Positions 37,591-50,076 of a stretch of 64,000 bases of DNA are shown in pieces. Both the position numbers and the translations under genes were made by a program. The notes beneath the pieces were generated by a model. The model made no database searches, was not told the DNA's origin, and saw only the letters and a list, made by a program, of their open reading frames with translations. How positions within the stretch are numbered: position 1 is the first letter of the stretch; every line of letters starts with the position of its first letter. Source of the DNA: Gymnopilus junonius (lineage: Eukaryota > Basidiomycota > Agaricomycetes > Agaricales > Galerinaceae); NCBI GenBank assembly GCA_015501075.1, contig JADNYJ010000012.1, forward strand, positions 310,001 to 374,000, written 5' to 3'.

Positions 37591-38746
37591 TCATGGCACC
37601 ATGTGGATAATTTCTGGGCATTTTAGGTCAGGGATTGACATGATACTGTCCATCGACAACCTCCGCGAGTCGAATTGCAAAGTCCCAAGCCCAAGATGCT
37701 TTTCCATCTTTTTCCAAGCTTTTTCGTCGAGCTCTGATGGCATGTCCATCGCAGCTCTGCCTTGCGCTACCTTGGAGACGATGAGCAACGGCGAGATTGA
37801 CTGCCTCATAACATTAGCCATGACAATTGCCGGAAGAATGGAATGTGAACTTACACAGATCTGAGGGAGCAACGATAATAACATCATCGACCCATCCGAG
37901 TTCTGAAATCCGACCAAGAAAACGTATGGAATCCCAACTATAATCAATAAAGCTGCGGATTCCACAGTCATGGCCATAATCCTCGTGTAAGGAGAACCAT
38001 AACCTGGGCCGAGAACTTTGCGCAAATAGCTCTGGTGGCGGACGAGGCGGATGACTATCATGACCGAGATCGCGACGTTGAATACGGTAGAGAATGATAT
38101 GATAAGGAGTGTGGGCAGTCGCATTGCGGGTGAACTAAAGAATAAGGACATTCCGCTTCCTAATGCAAGGGTTAATTTAAAAATAAAATGCGTAGAAGGA
38201 AATAACGAAGCACACCAAAAGCCGCCAGCCAAACCAAAGAAATAAAACAAAGGAGGATAGTTCTCCAGAACGGTTCTATGTTTTGATATAAGATAGCGCA
38301 ACGCCAGAGCTACCAGAAAGAAAAAATATTCAGCAACACATCCCACCCCCGACCAAAGAAAGGCTCACCATGAATCCATCAGAGGCCCAAATGCTAAAAG
38401 GAAGGACGAATGGTGCTCCGCCCGCCAACGAAGGAAAACTATATCCACGAAAGATAGAAGTAACAGCAACCAACATCCCCTGGATCAACGACACAGTGCT
38501 CAAAAGAAACATCATCAAGATGAAGAAGGCCAGAAACCACCTCATCGGCTTCGATGGGGCCGTCGTCTCCTTTGAACGCTTCTTGAGGAGCAATTTGAAG
38601 CAGTCGAAGCAAAGCATGACCACGATTCCATATAAAATGGCAGAAATCATAGTCCCCAGCATCTGCGTCTCATAACGTGAATTGGGCCCCGGAACCAGTC
38701 CGGGGGTTGAATTGGAAGAAAAAGTTCGCTCAACCGTGACGGACAT
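37591..38746 (-). CDS. Multi-pass (GPCR-like) membrane protein
   Basis: Four exons are inferred. The first starts MSVTVERTFSSNSTPGLVPG at 38746 and ends at WASDGFM. The second reads LWRCAILYQNIEPFWRTIL with a further membrane segment. The third runs from SGMSLFFSSPAMRLPTLLI to LLPQIC, and the fourth from SISPLLIVSKVAQGRA to the stop at 37591. About seven hydrophobic segments are visible, followed by a short cytosolic tail (DEKAWKKMEKHLGLG). The layout matches the fungal seven-helix families that are abundant in Agaricomycetes and related in style to DUF6533 proteins. Ligand and signalling partner are unknown. The 54-nt last intron (GTAAGT donor) is a multiple of three and could be read through, adding 18 residues. 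Confidence 0.78.
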
Positions 38747-39576
38747 AGTTGCGCCCCGTCGGCTGGGGGGTCGTGCGCTGTGATAATCAGAGCTCTTTAT
38801 ACATAGGGATATGTATCCACGTTGCTGACGTTACGTTGAACATTATTGGCCGGCCGATCTTTGCGCGTGGAATTTGCAATTGATGTCAGTAGTAAGTTGG
38901 TAACCAAGCTGCTAGGAGATAGATAGACTGATTAAATATAGACGTAGCAAAGCATTCAAAATATCTCCAGGGTTCACATACTTACAATCGTCGAATCCCT
39001 AAATGATCTTCAAAGTTCAGTAAGGCGTCAGACCTTGGAGCAATTCACAATTCAAGGCTCACTCGTAAAGTTAATCGCGTCCAATTGGTCCTAGTCCAGC
39101 CTACTGAGGGAACATCTGCCAGTTATTGTCGAGTTCAAATCTCACCGCACGTCCAACTGCGCCAAGCACGTTACTTGCCAGCTGGCCGTCAAATTGATCG
39201 GAAAATCATACCTATTTTGGATATTGAGATACCAAAAAGGGAGTTACCGATCATTCAAACGAACAGAAAGGACACAAACTTCACCACTTTTACTGCTCAT
39301 ACTCTGATAATCAAGCAGTTTCATTTGGAATAAAACAGACTGATTCTGAGGCAGCTAAATCCCGTCAAGGGTAAATGCCTACCTGCATCAGTTACTGTCT
39401 TCCTCCCAGTAGAGTAGACCTGAAAGATAAACGTGATGTTCAAAGTCACCGCTAGAGCTGATCGAGTAGTTAGACATAAATGTGAAAAAGCAAAAGCAAA
39501 ATCTCCTGAAGGTCTATGTAAAAAATGACTAATCTACTCTAAGCGTAATCGTCCGAATGAACAACCACTTGTAATA
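38747..39576. other. Intergenic; promoter of the membrane protein
   Basis: A minus-strand TATAAAG (38795-38801) lies about 50 bp upstream of the membrane-protein ATG. The remaining 750 bp hold no recognisable gene. Confidence 0.45.
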
Positions 39577-42500
39577 CTATGGGGAGCATGGACGTTGCAT
39601 CACCTCACCTTTCTCTATCCTCGCTGCAGCAGCTAGCACGCTAACACCCCCCACAATAGGTGAACGCGATGCCACTGAGCTCGACATCTCACTCGATGAC
39701 GACATGGACATCTGACGCCCATGTCCACGCCCCCAAGTCAACCTCTCTCCTCCACATAAATTCGCGTTCCCAGCCACTGTTCCCGACCGCTTTCTGGTCA
39801 CAACATGATGTGGGACTTGTAGCGCATTCGAACTCCGGCTCTTGACCTGAATATGGGGGCTGGAAGACCCTGATATTTTCCCGCCATTCCTCGTAGGAGA
39901 TTCTGCAGCAGCAATAACGGGGACAGGTATTAAACTTGGCATAGGAGGCACTGTTCCCCCGGGAGCAGTGGTTGTATGTGAGTTGAGCTGAGCATGAGAC
40001 GCACGTCTACGAATCGGAGTCCGCGGCTGCGCATGTGTATGTGTCTCCGGATATACTGGAGACAAGGGAGAGGGAGGTGGTTGCCTCGTTGAGAGAGAAA
40101 AAATAGGCAAAGGAGGTACATTTGCAGTTGTTGAAGGCTGCGGCGAGCGAAGGTTGGCAAATGATTTGCGTCGGGGAATAATCTTTGGCGTTGAAGACAA
40201 AGATTGACCCTGCGTCTGCGATTGCGAAGGAATTTGCAGCTGGGAATACGGCCGTTCGGCACCTCTGGGTGACGAGGATCCGATCTTCAGTGTCGGCGAC
40301 GGCGAATGCACAGGTGAATGGGAGGAATGTAAAGGAGGAACTGAAAGGGGTGAAGGCCGCTTTTTCTTCCCGGATACCAACAACAATGCCGGCTTCAAAG
40401 CAAGCGGTGGTGCGAGACTAGGTTTCTGCAGTTCAGAATTACCAGAAGGCGAAGAGAAACTCCTCCCCATAGCCTTTGAGCGACCAATGCCGCCACCGAA
40501 TCTTGCCAAGGCTTCCTGGACGGAAGACAGCCTTGTCTGCGAGCCAAATGTCGGTGTTCCACACCTAGAGCTAGCACGTTCGACTACCTCTAGATCATCC
40601 CTGTACTTATGTTCTTTCTCAATAGCTGTATCCAACATAGGCTCGTCATTTTCTGCCTTGGATGTCACCTCGACTCCATCCACCCGAGGACTGCTGAATT
40701 CTGGTGGAGGGAACATATGGACGTTCGCTCTCTCAACCTCAGCTGGAACGGATACAGGCACAGCGATGAGATACCCGAGGGATGATCCAGGCGTCTTTGT
40801 CACTTTCACGATCTTCCACCCAGCAGATGAAGTCAGATCAACGATCTCTCTGAGCGTACGTTCCTGAGAATTGAACATGACCTGCATCTGATAACCCAAA
40901 ACAGGGGGTCAAATTTTATGTTCAGTATTTACAGAAATTGGAAATCTCACTGTCAAATCCATCCAATAAACATTAGCGTTGGCCTTGCCCAAATTAGGAA
41001 GAAGTGGCGCAGGAGGAAGAATGATTTCGGCGCCTTCCACGCCATCGGAACCGGGGGTGGTTGATACGTCATCAGCACATGCGAGTGGAACTAAGAAATC
41101 CGCGATGACCAGTTTTGTTTCCGGCGTGGCTGCCTCCCGGAGACGCAGAAGGATCTGCTGTGCAAAATCATTGGGCCAGTCGTGGAGGACGCATCGGAGC
41201 AGGAAGACAGATGCATTGCGCACGGGTTGTGGCGTAAAAAAGTCGTGTACTGTGTTTCGGAGAGTAAAAATGGAAATGGCAGTGAAGACGATAATAAAAA
41301 AAAACTTTACCTTGAAAGCGAGCGGTACCGGACTCCAATAACTCAGGACATTTCGCTTTCCACGCCTAATAAAAATAGGTTTGTAGGTCGTTTATGGAGG
41401 CCAAGTTAATATTGTGAACCTACCTTTTCGCCCATCTCACACACTACTGGTCGATCTTGGACGACAAATCGCATGCCTAACCCTCCGACACCCAGAAGAA
41501 CGCCGTTGCGAGCAACATGCTCGTCGAGCCGATGCCCCCTCCGACATCGACAACAACACTTCCGTGCGGTAACGTATGCCAATCAAATCCTGTGGCAAAA
41601 TCATATAAATATGAGCGCATATATTCACTGAAATGTCAAGACGCGAACCGTTTAAAATTGCTCCAGGTGTTTCCCATCCTTCCGACCCGGACATGGCCTT
41701 TCCGAATCTCTCCAGTCGAAATTTATTTGAATTAGCCTGTCCTCTGAACCTGCCATTACTGGAAGAAGAACTTTGACTGTCGATCTAGAATCAGAATCTG
41801 TGCTCGAGCTCGATGCTGGACTACTGGCGGTTCTCCTGATCCGAGAGGCTCGGAGTAGCGAGCGCGTCGGGGCCGGGGTCAAGCGATCTTCCAAATTTGG
41901 CTATAGCCATGGAGAGACCCTAGCGTAGGAGGAAATGACCCACCACGCCCGGTCTCGACCCTAAGTTACTGTATTTAATCACTGGGCTTAAGCGCAGAAA
42001 TTATATATGATGGACCTACCCATAGTTAGCGTCGTCCTTAGTTTCTGTCTCGCCTTCCAGCCATCCAAAAAAAGATGTCCGTGATTTGAGGGTGTCAAAT
42101 GCAAAGCAGAAGGGGGCACGAGCAGGATCGCTGCCGTTGCGTGTATCCTGGGACGGCGAGAGATAATATGTCTCAGTCATGTAAGCGGACGATTTTTGAA
42201 TTTCATCCGTGCTAAAAGTCAGAAGGAATGTCAATTTGATTGTTAAATTTATGCGTTAACTAGAAATTTACCACAGTCCTACGAATGCTGCTGTGCCACC
42301 TGTATCGGAGTATTTCATCTCTGGACTAAGGAAAGCAAGTCAGACTGGGTTAAGAAAAATATTAAAGATTTACGAACGTGCCGTCTTCTTGATATGCCTT
42401 CAGCTCGGAGAACATTTTTCCGGAATCCACCAAGGACGATATTCGATTGAGTGCGAAAACATCTGGAGAAACCTCTCGGAGAATATGATGAGCTGCTAGC

Positions 42501-43233
42501 AGGCGGAGGATGTGGGCTACGCTCATGAAATGTCAAGCAAGGATCTTCTGATCAGAGGAGAAATACTGACCTAGTTTCGTTGCCTGGACCCCATTCTTTC
42601 GAGATATACCATCAACATGCAGTCCTTCAGGGCCTGCCTCTCTCAGAATCTCGGGAACATGGGACGCCTCCAACAGTCGCATACACGACTGAAGGTGATA
42701 CTGTGGAGAAAAATCAATCGGTGAATCGAGGGACATTCAACTAAGATCCTTACACCCATAATAGCGTCGCAGATTGTCAGAAAAGGAACCTGGACGGTGG
42801 CGCTCAGCTGCCCGGCGGCAGCTACTATGCGACCGATCGCGTCAAGCACCGTCGGATGTGTCGTGAGCATTTCCGACAAAGATGTCGGATCGCATGGCAA
42901 ATCCAACGACGGAAAATCAACAGGAGTATCGGCGTGGGGTGCGGGTGCAACAGATAAAAGGAAGTGTGACGTTGTCGTTATTGAGGGTGAGGGTGGTGGA
43001 GACGCATAAGCCTGCGAGTTCAGCGATGATATTGAGGGTTTTGGGTCGGGTCGAGGCGTCGTTTCTGCGCTTTCAAAAGAAGGATTTTGAGATAAGGATG
43101 GTTGGTCTGAAGCTTTGCTATTTCTGGTCGATGTGGAGTCCGCAAAACGACCATGCGAGGCATATACACGTTCTATGTCGTCTATGGCATCTCCTATAAT
43201 GGCGTGCAGGCTGCGCAGGACGGCGATGGTCAT
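39577..43233 (-). CDS. O-methyltransferase with long disordered C-terminal tail (one frame break)
   Basis: Start MTIAVLRSLHAIIGDAIDDI at 43233. A Ser/Pro-rich linker is followed by a dimerisation region (SCMRLLEASHVPEILREAGP), then HILRLLAAHHILREVSPDVF and the catalytic domain. That domain has the SAM-binding VVVDVGGGIGSTSM, MRFVVQDRPVVCEMGEKAWK, VHDFFTPQPV and LLRCVLHDWPNDFAQQIL. This is the fungal COMT-like (Methyltransf_2) fold, which transfers a methyl group from SAM to a hydroxyl of an unknown small molecule. After YWMDLTMQVMFNSQERTLRE and GWKIVKVTKTPGSSLGYLIA, where the family normally ends, the frame continues for about 360 residues rich in Ser and Pro, with SPSPT and RRKSF-type motifs. 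One base seems missing near 41510-41530 (between GSTSML and ARNGVLLGVGG); the rest reads in phase. Confidence 0.83.
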
Positions 43234-44654
43234 AAAAGAAGAGGAAAGAAAGGAATAATACGAGATATCAACAAGCAGACAGTGACCAGGCTCTAGATAA
43301 AAGAGACCAAAATAAGAGTTGCGGCTGACCTGTCCGATCTGGACAATTGCGATCCTCCAGTAAATTTCGCCACCGAACCGCCAAAGCTGCCAAAATGCCA
43401 ACCAAAATGTCAAACTCAATTGCACTTTTTCTATGCCTTCTGTCCACATTAACTCTTTACTTATACACGTATTGAGTACTCGTGGTCAGATTGAACTTCC
43501 TCTTGGTAATATTTCGAAAGAGCAAAGCGGTTCGACGAAGCGACGAAACGACTGAATAGCAACCCAAACCCAGTCCTTATGGAGCCAAGACGTCGATAAA
43601 TAGTAGAGGAAACGTCGAAGATCCAATAGTTCACCTCTCGTCAATCAAATCAATAAGACCGTATTCAGTTCTGCTTCCGTGTCACTGATTCCAAGGAAGG
43701 AAATAGCGCAGCCAGCAGAGCCTCACGGCAAATTTCATCCAAAGACGCCATACGTGTCCCGGTCACTTTATCTCTGACCCCTAGAATCAGCATATTCTCC
43801 CAGCTGCATTCTTGTCAGATGCTTGGACACGGTGACCTCGTTTGCCGGAAATGAAGGTACAAATATCAAGAAAAAGAAGAGGAGGAGGTCAGATTGACGT
43901 CGGTTCCTGGATTAAAATGGTGATTATTTGTCCTTGTTGTTCAAAACCGTTCAACGTGCCTCCCAATTTGGTTCCGTCGGTCCTCGTTGATTTTTGCTCT
44001 GCTGTTCTTCCGTCACTCGAACAGCCGATGCAAAGCTCTGATATGATTCTTCCCGAATGTTCGATCTTTTTACTGTCGGGAACTCTTGGCTAAAGCACCC
44101 GCCTCTACTTACTCGGTTGCGCCACGTTTGGGTCAGAAGAGGTTAACTCACAAGTGGTATGTATTTCTTCAACTTAAGTTGAGCATCAAATCAGACATTT
44201 ATTCCGATCATTGTTGCCCTCAGAAGCTTAGACTACTCCCGACGAGATTTGCAGAACACCGCGGGACATATTGTTATTACAACCTCGAGGTACCGCCGGT
44301 GATTCTCAGTGTCTGCTTTTTGACGGGCACGACACCTTCCTTCACGGCTTCTTGAACCATCATGACCGCACAAATCGTGGAAACATATCCCCCATTTTTG
44401 TTTCAGACTCGTCTGTTCCTCTATTCTGTCATTTGCACTTTGCATTCGAACTCGGCGCAGCATTAACTCGAACGCCACTAACAGGTGCCTCTTTAAGTTG
44501 CTCGCCACTCTCATGGCGCCCCTACGACTGGGTATTTTGCTCTAGTATTAAGGAGGCATGTCCGCTTGCTAGTCTTATCTATGAAAGTAGTGCTATGCTA
44601 TCGCATCTAGGTCATTCTGCGTCTGCACGCTAAGAATGCCCGCGCCTAATCACT
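43234..44654. other. Intergenic, no convincing gene
   Basis: About 1.4 kb. Plus-strand frames at 43842-44093 and 44271-44633 are open but carry no motif. They could be decayed upstream exons of the small membrane protein that follows. Confidence 0.4.
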
Positions 44655-45154
44655 ATGGCCGGAACCGTTCTTTTCCCTTTGCCACTGCTTCTTGGCCATG
44701 TGTCAGCACTACACTTCAAACATACTGCTGCCTGGACTCTCTTGACCTTTTGTGTCTCGTTATTGGCAGTTAGCAATCCGAATACCACAAGTATCTTGGA
44801 GGGTATTATTTTTGGAACATATCCTTTTTCCACAGACTCCACAATAATTGGAACGAGATCCCCGTTTTCTTATCGCCTTTTTATATCATGGATGACTCCT
44901 GTAATGCTTAATTTCCGTGCTTGGTGGCGGATGAGGCGTCCTCAGCTAGTGAGATTATGGTCTGTATCCACACCTCTCTTCATTCTCGGCCAAATTGCTG
45001 CTTTCTGCCTGTTTATCTACCTACTCTTTGTAAGACCCGCCTCTTCGCCAAACTTATTGGACACCTAGCAATTTAGATCGAGCTCGTGTTTTGCTTCCCA
45101 ATAGCGTTCTTCCTTGGTGCACGCGCTCTTACAGGTTCGTCTAAGCCCCTGTGA
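44655..45154 (+). CDS. Putative small multi-pass membrane protein
   Basis: Two exons (44655-45029 and 45077-45154) join in phase across a 47-nt intron and encode 150 residues. Four hydrophobic stretches are visible: VLFPLPLLLGHVSALHF, TAAWTLLTFCVSLLAV, PLFILGQIAAFCLFIYLLF and IELVFCFPIAFFLGA. The intron joins two halves of a membrane hairpin, which supports real coding. The segment SPFSYRLFISWMTPVM faintly recalls the loop before the first core domain of ABCC transporters. No nucleotide-binding domain follows, so this may be a remnant of a larger transporter or an unrelated small protein. Confidence 0.4.
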
Positions 45155-46853
45155 TACATCGGCGTATAGATCTAGAATTTGGGGATTATAACCGGTACTC
45201 ACATTTCAACATTGTACCAAGAATCATCCATAAACAAGAGAAGGAGAAGTGAATGAAATCTACATCTACCCGCCATAGTTTTTGCTCCTCATTTCTGCCT
45301 CGGACGAACTCATCGTCTTCTGCCTTGGACGGACTCATCTTCACCATCTAACGTGCCGCGACAGTTGTCTATCACCCTCTCGACTGCCTCGAAGAGGATG
45401 CTAAATCGTCAGCAATATTCCATTCCACATGATGGTCTGGGGCTCGCAAGAAAACCTTGATAGAAGATCCTTTCCCGTTTTCATTCCAGTGATATTCAAA
45501 TGCGTTATTTTCGAGAGAATCAATGCGACATGGTTCATTGCAAAGTACATAGGTAATTGGCCGGGGAACTTCCTCTCCTGTAGAAAAGCGTACTAATACA
45601 TGGTGAAGACTAAAAAGTAGCACAAAAGTAGCATGGTCAGCCTAGAACTGACTTGAATGCAACTTGAATGTTGTTTGAATGAACCACAAAAAAGTTGCCA
45701 AATAACTATTTTCTACTCAGCCATTGAAAATCTTGATGTAACGTACATTGCGGACCAGTGGATGTACCTTCACTTCTCGTTGCGCGTCCTAGTGCGGCTT
45801 CAACTTCAACTTCCAAGTTTTCGTGTGCAAGTCGTGTGTTACGTCATGTGCTCACGGAGTCCGACCGTCGGCGTCACTACACGTGATGCACGCGTCGCTG
45901 GGTACTAAGCCCAATTTGATTTTGGCGGAATTCAAAATCAGACGTGCCACAGGAACTGTTTCTTTATCTTCGTTCCACCATGGCCCCAACAAACTTTTTC
46001 CAAGCTCTATTGCTCAGTCTTCTCAGAGCTGACAATACCCATGCTCCATCTGTTCTCTGAATCAACCATGATCATAGTTGGACTACACACCCGATAATTT
46101 CCTGATGTACTCCGATGTCTAGGAGCAAAGCTGGATGTTCTATCAGTCAAATGCTCGCTTGTTCTCGCTTTTACACGCATGATCTTCCTCCTGGAGACTG
46201 TCTTTTGAGATCTTATGTTGAATTTACTTTTTGTGGACGTTCTGGGTTTACACTGAGCAGCTACATTGGCACCCACCCTTGAGGTCTCCATAGTTGGCAC
46301 CATTTCCCGAGTTCAAGAACTCTCAGATCATGGTATCAGGACTACATCGGATAGCTGACCGTACCGGATGCTTTCCTCAAGCCAAAGCTAGTTTTTTTTT
46401 CACAACAGGAGAACGAATATGCTCTTGAGTCTTTGCTTACTCTCGGAGATTCTGATTTTAGAAACTCACCTGGCAGTGGGAATGGATACAACACGCATAT
46501 GGCGGATCGTGATTTTTACGATGGCGACATCCAATCACATGTTGCCGAGATACTGACAGGCCTGACCCACTGGCAACCTAACCAGCGAGATTTAGCCTTC
46601 ACGCTATCTTCGCGTCGTTCACCTCAGAAAGGCGTTTCGTCTCTTCCCAAGTCAAATTTGCGACAATGCAAAAAGTATTGCGCAGGCCCGGTCAACCTCC
46701 TTCCACACATGACTCAACCCCGCGGCGGGGCCGCCGTATTTCCCACCCAGGTTGACCCAATAGATCTGTACGCGCCTCGTGGCCGCGTAAGGTGCTGACT
46801 CCTCCCACCTGCTTGCTCCCAGCGTCGTGCCCTGGTCTTTGGCGGCAAGGATA
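45155..46853. other. Intergenic with one open minus-strand frame
   Basis: About 1.7 kb. A minus-strand frame at 45623-45372 (83 codons, MLLFSLHHVLVRFSTGEEVP...) has protein-like composition but no motif I recognise and no obvious splice partner. A plus-strand frame at 46433-46798 is also open without support. No repeats were found. Confidence 0.4.
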
Positions 46854-48426
46854 ATGCGTGAACTCAACGAGGACATTTTGCGCCACGTTATTTGCTTCAT
46901 TTCCTCGGAGACCCTCGACCGCATTAACAGTTGTCACCCGGTCTTCTATCAGGAATGGATGAAATCTCGTTATGCCAGCCTGACATTGAACAAGAGAGAC
47001 AAGGAGATGAAGCGCCTCTTGGCACATCTTCGGTATGTCTTGGCCGTTTCGTCTCCTCTTATAAAGTTTATCCCACAATCTGTTCTATAGTGAGCCCAAT
47101 GTCGCTGTTCATGTCAGACGCCTCGTTGTGCGACCTTGGCTTGTCCAACCTCGCACCAAATCACCCCGCAGTCGGACGGAGAACATAATTGTGCGATTCC
47201 TTGAACTCCTTGATCCCCATTACACGAAGAAGAAAGCAGAGCAGAGGTTGCAGAAGCGATTACGAAAGGATATTGCCAATGTGACGACCGCCTTCCAACA
47301 TATGACGCAGCTTGAAGACTACACGCTTGAATGGGATGATACCCGTGCGTTTCACCCCGAATTCTACAAGGCATTTCTGGCTCCTGCTTTGGAGATCTGG
47401 TCTCCTCAACTTGTCAAGTTAACCATTAAAGTCCCCCCGCAATGTTGAGCTCCTTGGGCATGTCCGCTTGCTTTATCTGGAAACTCTCACTTTCCATTTC
47501 ACGACTGGCACTCTTTCTTCCAAGGATATCGACAGTCAGCACGAAGGCTTTGTCGTTTTCGTCAACAACCTCAAGGACTCATTATGTTCCCTCAGCTTAA
47601 TTTCCTCCAATTCCTGTCGGGAGCTCGACATTAGTCGCATATTTCGGAAAATCGGGTTCTTCCCGGCGCTCAGGCAAATCGCACTGTCGATACCCTTTGA
47701 TGGCGCCCATCTTTCCGACCCCATGGCGTTCGTCAACTTCTTGGAGAAACACCGCCTAACTATCAAGGACATCGACATATCTGCGTCAAGGTGCACTCCT
47801 CGTGCGACCCCCGGCGACCCAGAATATCACAATTGGGTCCGGCGCATTATTGGATCGTTGCTTACTCCATTTCCACATCTTTCTTCCCTGGGACTTGCCT
47901 TACGACCTCTACGTGCTTCGCTAGACGTCCTCGTGCATTTCCTCGATATGCACTCCTCGACTCTCGACTCTTTGAAGTTAACAGATCGTGTCCTCAACGT
48001 GGGTGAACTGAGGGCGATATTCCGACCTATTTCCGGTCAAGCGCTCGCTTGGGTCTTACCTCCCTTCAAGTCAAAATGGATGAATTTTCTGCCACCCTCC
48101 TTTCCGAGCTCGCTCTGTTGTTTCCATATCTGAAGTTGCTCAAGATCGAGTGCGCTCAGGATCCTTCACGTCAGAGGGAGGTCAACGTCAGAAAACGAGG
48201 CATTGTAAGCATCAGCTTGGAATGTCTTATCAAATTACTGACTGATCTTATCCTTACCCTATAGTCAGAGTTCTCTGCAACCTTGAAAGAGAACAGTTGG
48301 GCGTTTGTTCTCTGGAATCTTCAACACCTGTCAATCGCTCCTTCCGAGTACCACTGGGCTCGCGTGGTTGAGAAGGACCTTCTCGATTACTTTCCCGACT
48401 TAACAGTCACTGATTTTGATTTATGA
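46854..48426 (+). CDS. F-box-like/LRR hypothetical protein (two frame breaks)
   Basis: Three exons are inferred: 46854-47032, 47091 to about 48204, and about 48266-48426. The start MRELNEDILRHVICFISSET followed by LDRINSCHPVFYQEW has an F-box-like pattern. The body is leucine-rich (LYLETLTFHFTTG, SSLGLALRPLRASL, STLDSLKLTDRVLN). The last exon reads WNLQHLSIAPSEYHWARVVE to DFDL. Two breaks interrupt the frame. One is in a run of six C at 47433-47438, between LTIKVP and NVELLGHVRLLYL, where one base too many (or two too few) is present. The other is near 48038-48050, between FRPISGQA and LGLTSLQVKMDEF, where one base is missing. Function unknown; the leucine-rich body suggests protein binding. 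Confidence 0.7.
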
Positions 48427-48712
48427 CGAATCCCTTCATGCCATCCGCTTCCTCCTCTATTATACATTTCCTTCCTCCTTTTTTTTGGTTTCATTATGGG
48501 CTAATATATTCTTGACTTTATTAATATTCCTAAACTTCAGTTATGTGTAATCATGTTGTATCATCTTTGCTCATCCAGTGTTGTATGCATTAGTCTTGTG
48601 ACAAACGTAATTGTATTATTTGAGCTCCGGGTAATGGTCTATAAAAATTAAAGTTTACGTTTAAATATATTTACGTTGGGGTCCTTTTCAGTAGAAACCC
48701 CAAGCTCGAACT

Positions 48713-50076
48713 TCACATAGGAAATTCCGCCCCGATTCCGTTCGCTTCGTCTTCTTCTGACTCATGCAAGAAATTGATGGTAGTATTGGCTGATGAATCC
48801 TCAATGTACGACGTCAATTCAGCTTGCGGGGGAATGGGAGACACTTTTAAGCGTTGCATATTCATTACAATACGCCCGCCCTTCCAGATTTGATGAGATA
48901 GAAGTAAGACTGTAGATATTGAAAACACTCACCCATATTGATAAAATGGTGACAAGAATTCTAGGCAGATGTATGTCAACGAACAATGTTCAGTAACTCA
49001 ATGCAGAATTGAACTTACGACCAAACAGTATTCTGGAGATCGTGAACATACACAGAGTAGGAGAGACAGATAATAATAACAGCTGAAAGATTCACCAGGA
49101 CCGATGAAAAAGTTTGCGCATGAGAATGAATACACTTCACGTACATGATATGAGTAGGAAAGCTATCAGGCCGTCTCGAAACATCAAGGTCGTGATGGAG
49201 GGGTTGATGCCGACGCCATAACCTCCAAAGCCGTTGATTTTCTTATACAACGTCATTGCCCAGATGACGCCCTGCGAGAACAACGGAGCAAATCTGCGAT
49301 GGAAGTAGCGGTTACATGCCGGGCGTAACCGAATGAAGAAGCAGGACATACGCAAATGTATACGCTTCGCTCGGCGTCTTCATCAGCAGGCAAGTCTCAT
49401 CGAACTCGAGGTTGAGTCTGCATTCCAAAGGGTGTACCAAACCAATGTTTGTTCACACAAATACACGCATGCCAATATTACACCGACAAAGCCAGCTCTG
49501 CGGTACAAAACCCAAACTACGAAGAAATATGTCAGATTCAAGTCATCAAGGACGCAAAAATTGTCACCTCTCACGATGAGAATGAGTTCGAATAAACTAT
49601 GGACTACTGTCGCATATGATGCCTGGAAGTTGAACCACGATGTGCATGCCGATTTGCTCAAGGGTGTACTTGACAGAAGGTTCGAGGACATCCAATGATT
49701 AGCTCTAGATTAAGTCAGTGATATGTGGAGGGGCAAACTACCAGAAAAACAATGACTCACAGCTGGCATGCTATAGAAAGGTATCGCATGATGAGATAAA
49801 GCCACTTAGTGACTGTAAGGCGACTCCTTCGAAGAAAGGTAAACAAGAATCTCAGAGATGAGCATAATATGAAGGCGCACTTCCATACAAATGTATACTC
49901 TTGGGATAAAGTCAAGGTGTGTTCCCAAAGCAAGCAAATGACAGCCGATACTGAGTACAGATAAAGTCACTTCGCAGAAGCAGGTAGCAAAGAAGATACT
50001 AACGAGAAATGTACTGCCTTGCATGAATGGATTCCCATACTGGATGGTGAACAAGAGGATCACCATGATTGACCAT
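48713..50076 (-). CDS. DUF6533-type seven-helix membrane protein (one frame break)
   Basis: Eight or so short exons join in phase. They run from MVNHGDPLVHHPVWESIHAR and CLLWEHTLTLSQEYTFVWK through LTVTKWLYLIMRYLSIACQL, ACTSWFNFQASYATVVHSLF, ELILIVR, CEQTLVWYTLWNA and QGVIWAMTLYKKINGFGGYG to YSVYVHDLQNTVW and GGRIVMNMQRLKVS. These blocks match the DUF6533 family, which is abundant in Agaricomycetes and built like a GPCR. The tail is acidic (HESEEDEANG). One base is missing near 49411-49420: the conserved continuation NLEFDETCLLMKTPSEAYTF lies one frame over from WYTLWNAD. The shift sits inside one exon with fixed splice phases on both sides. Ligand unknown. Confidence 0.8.
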
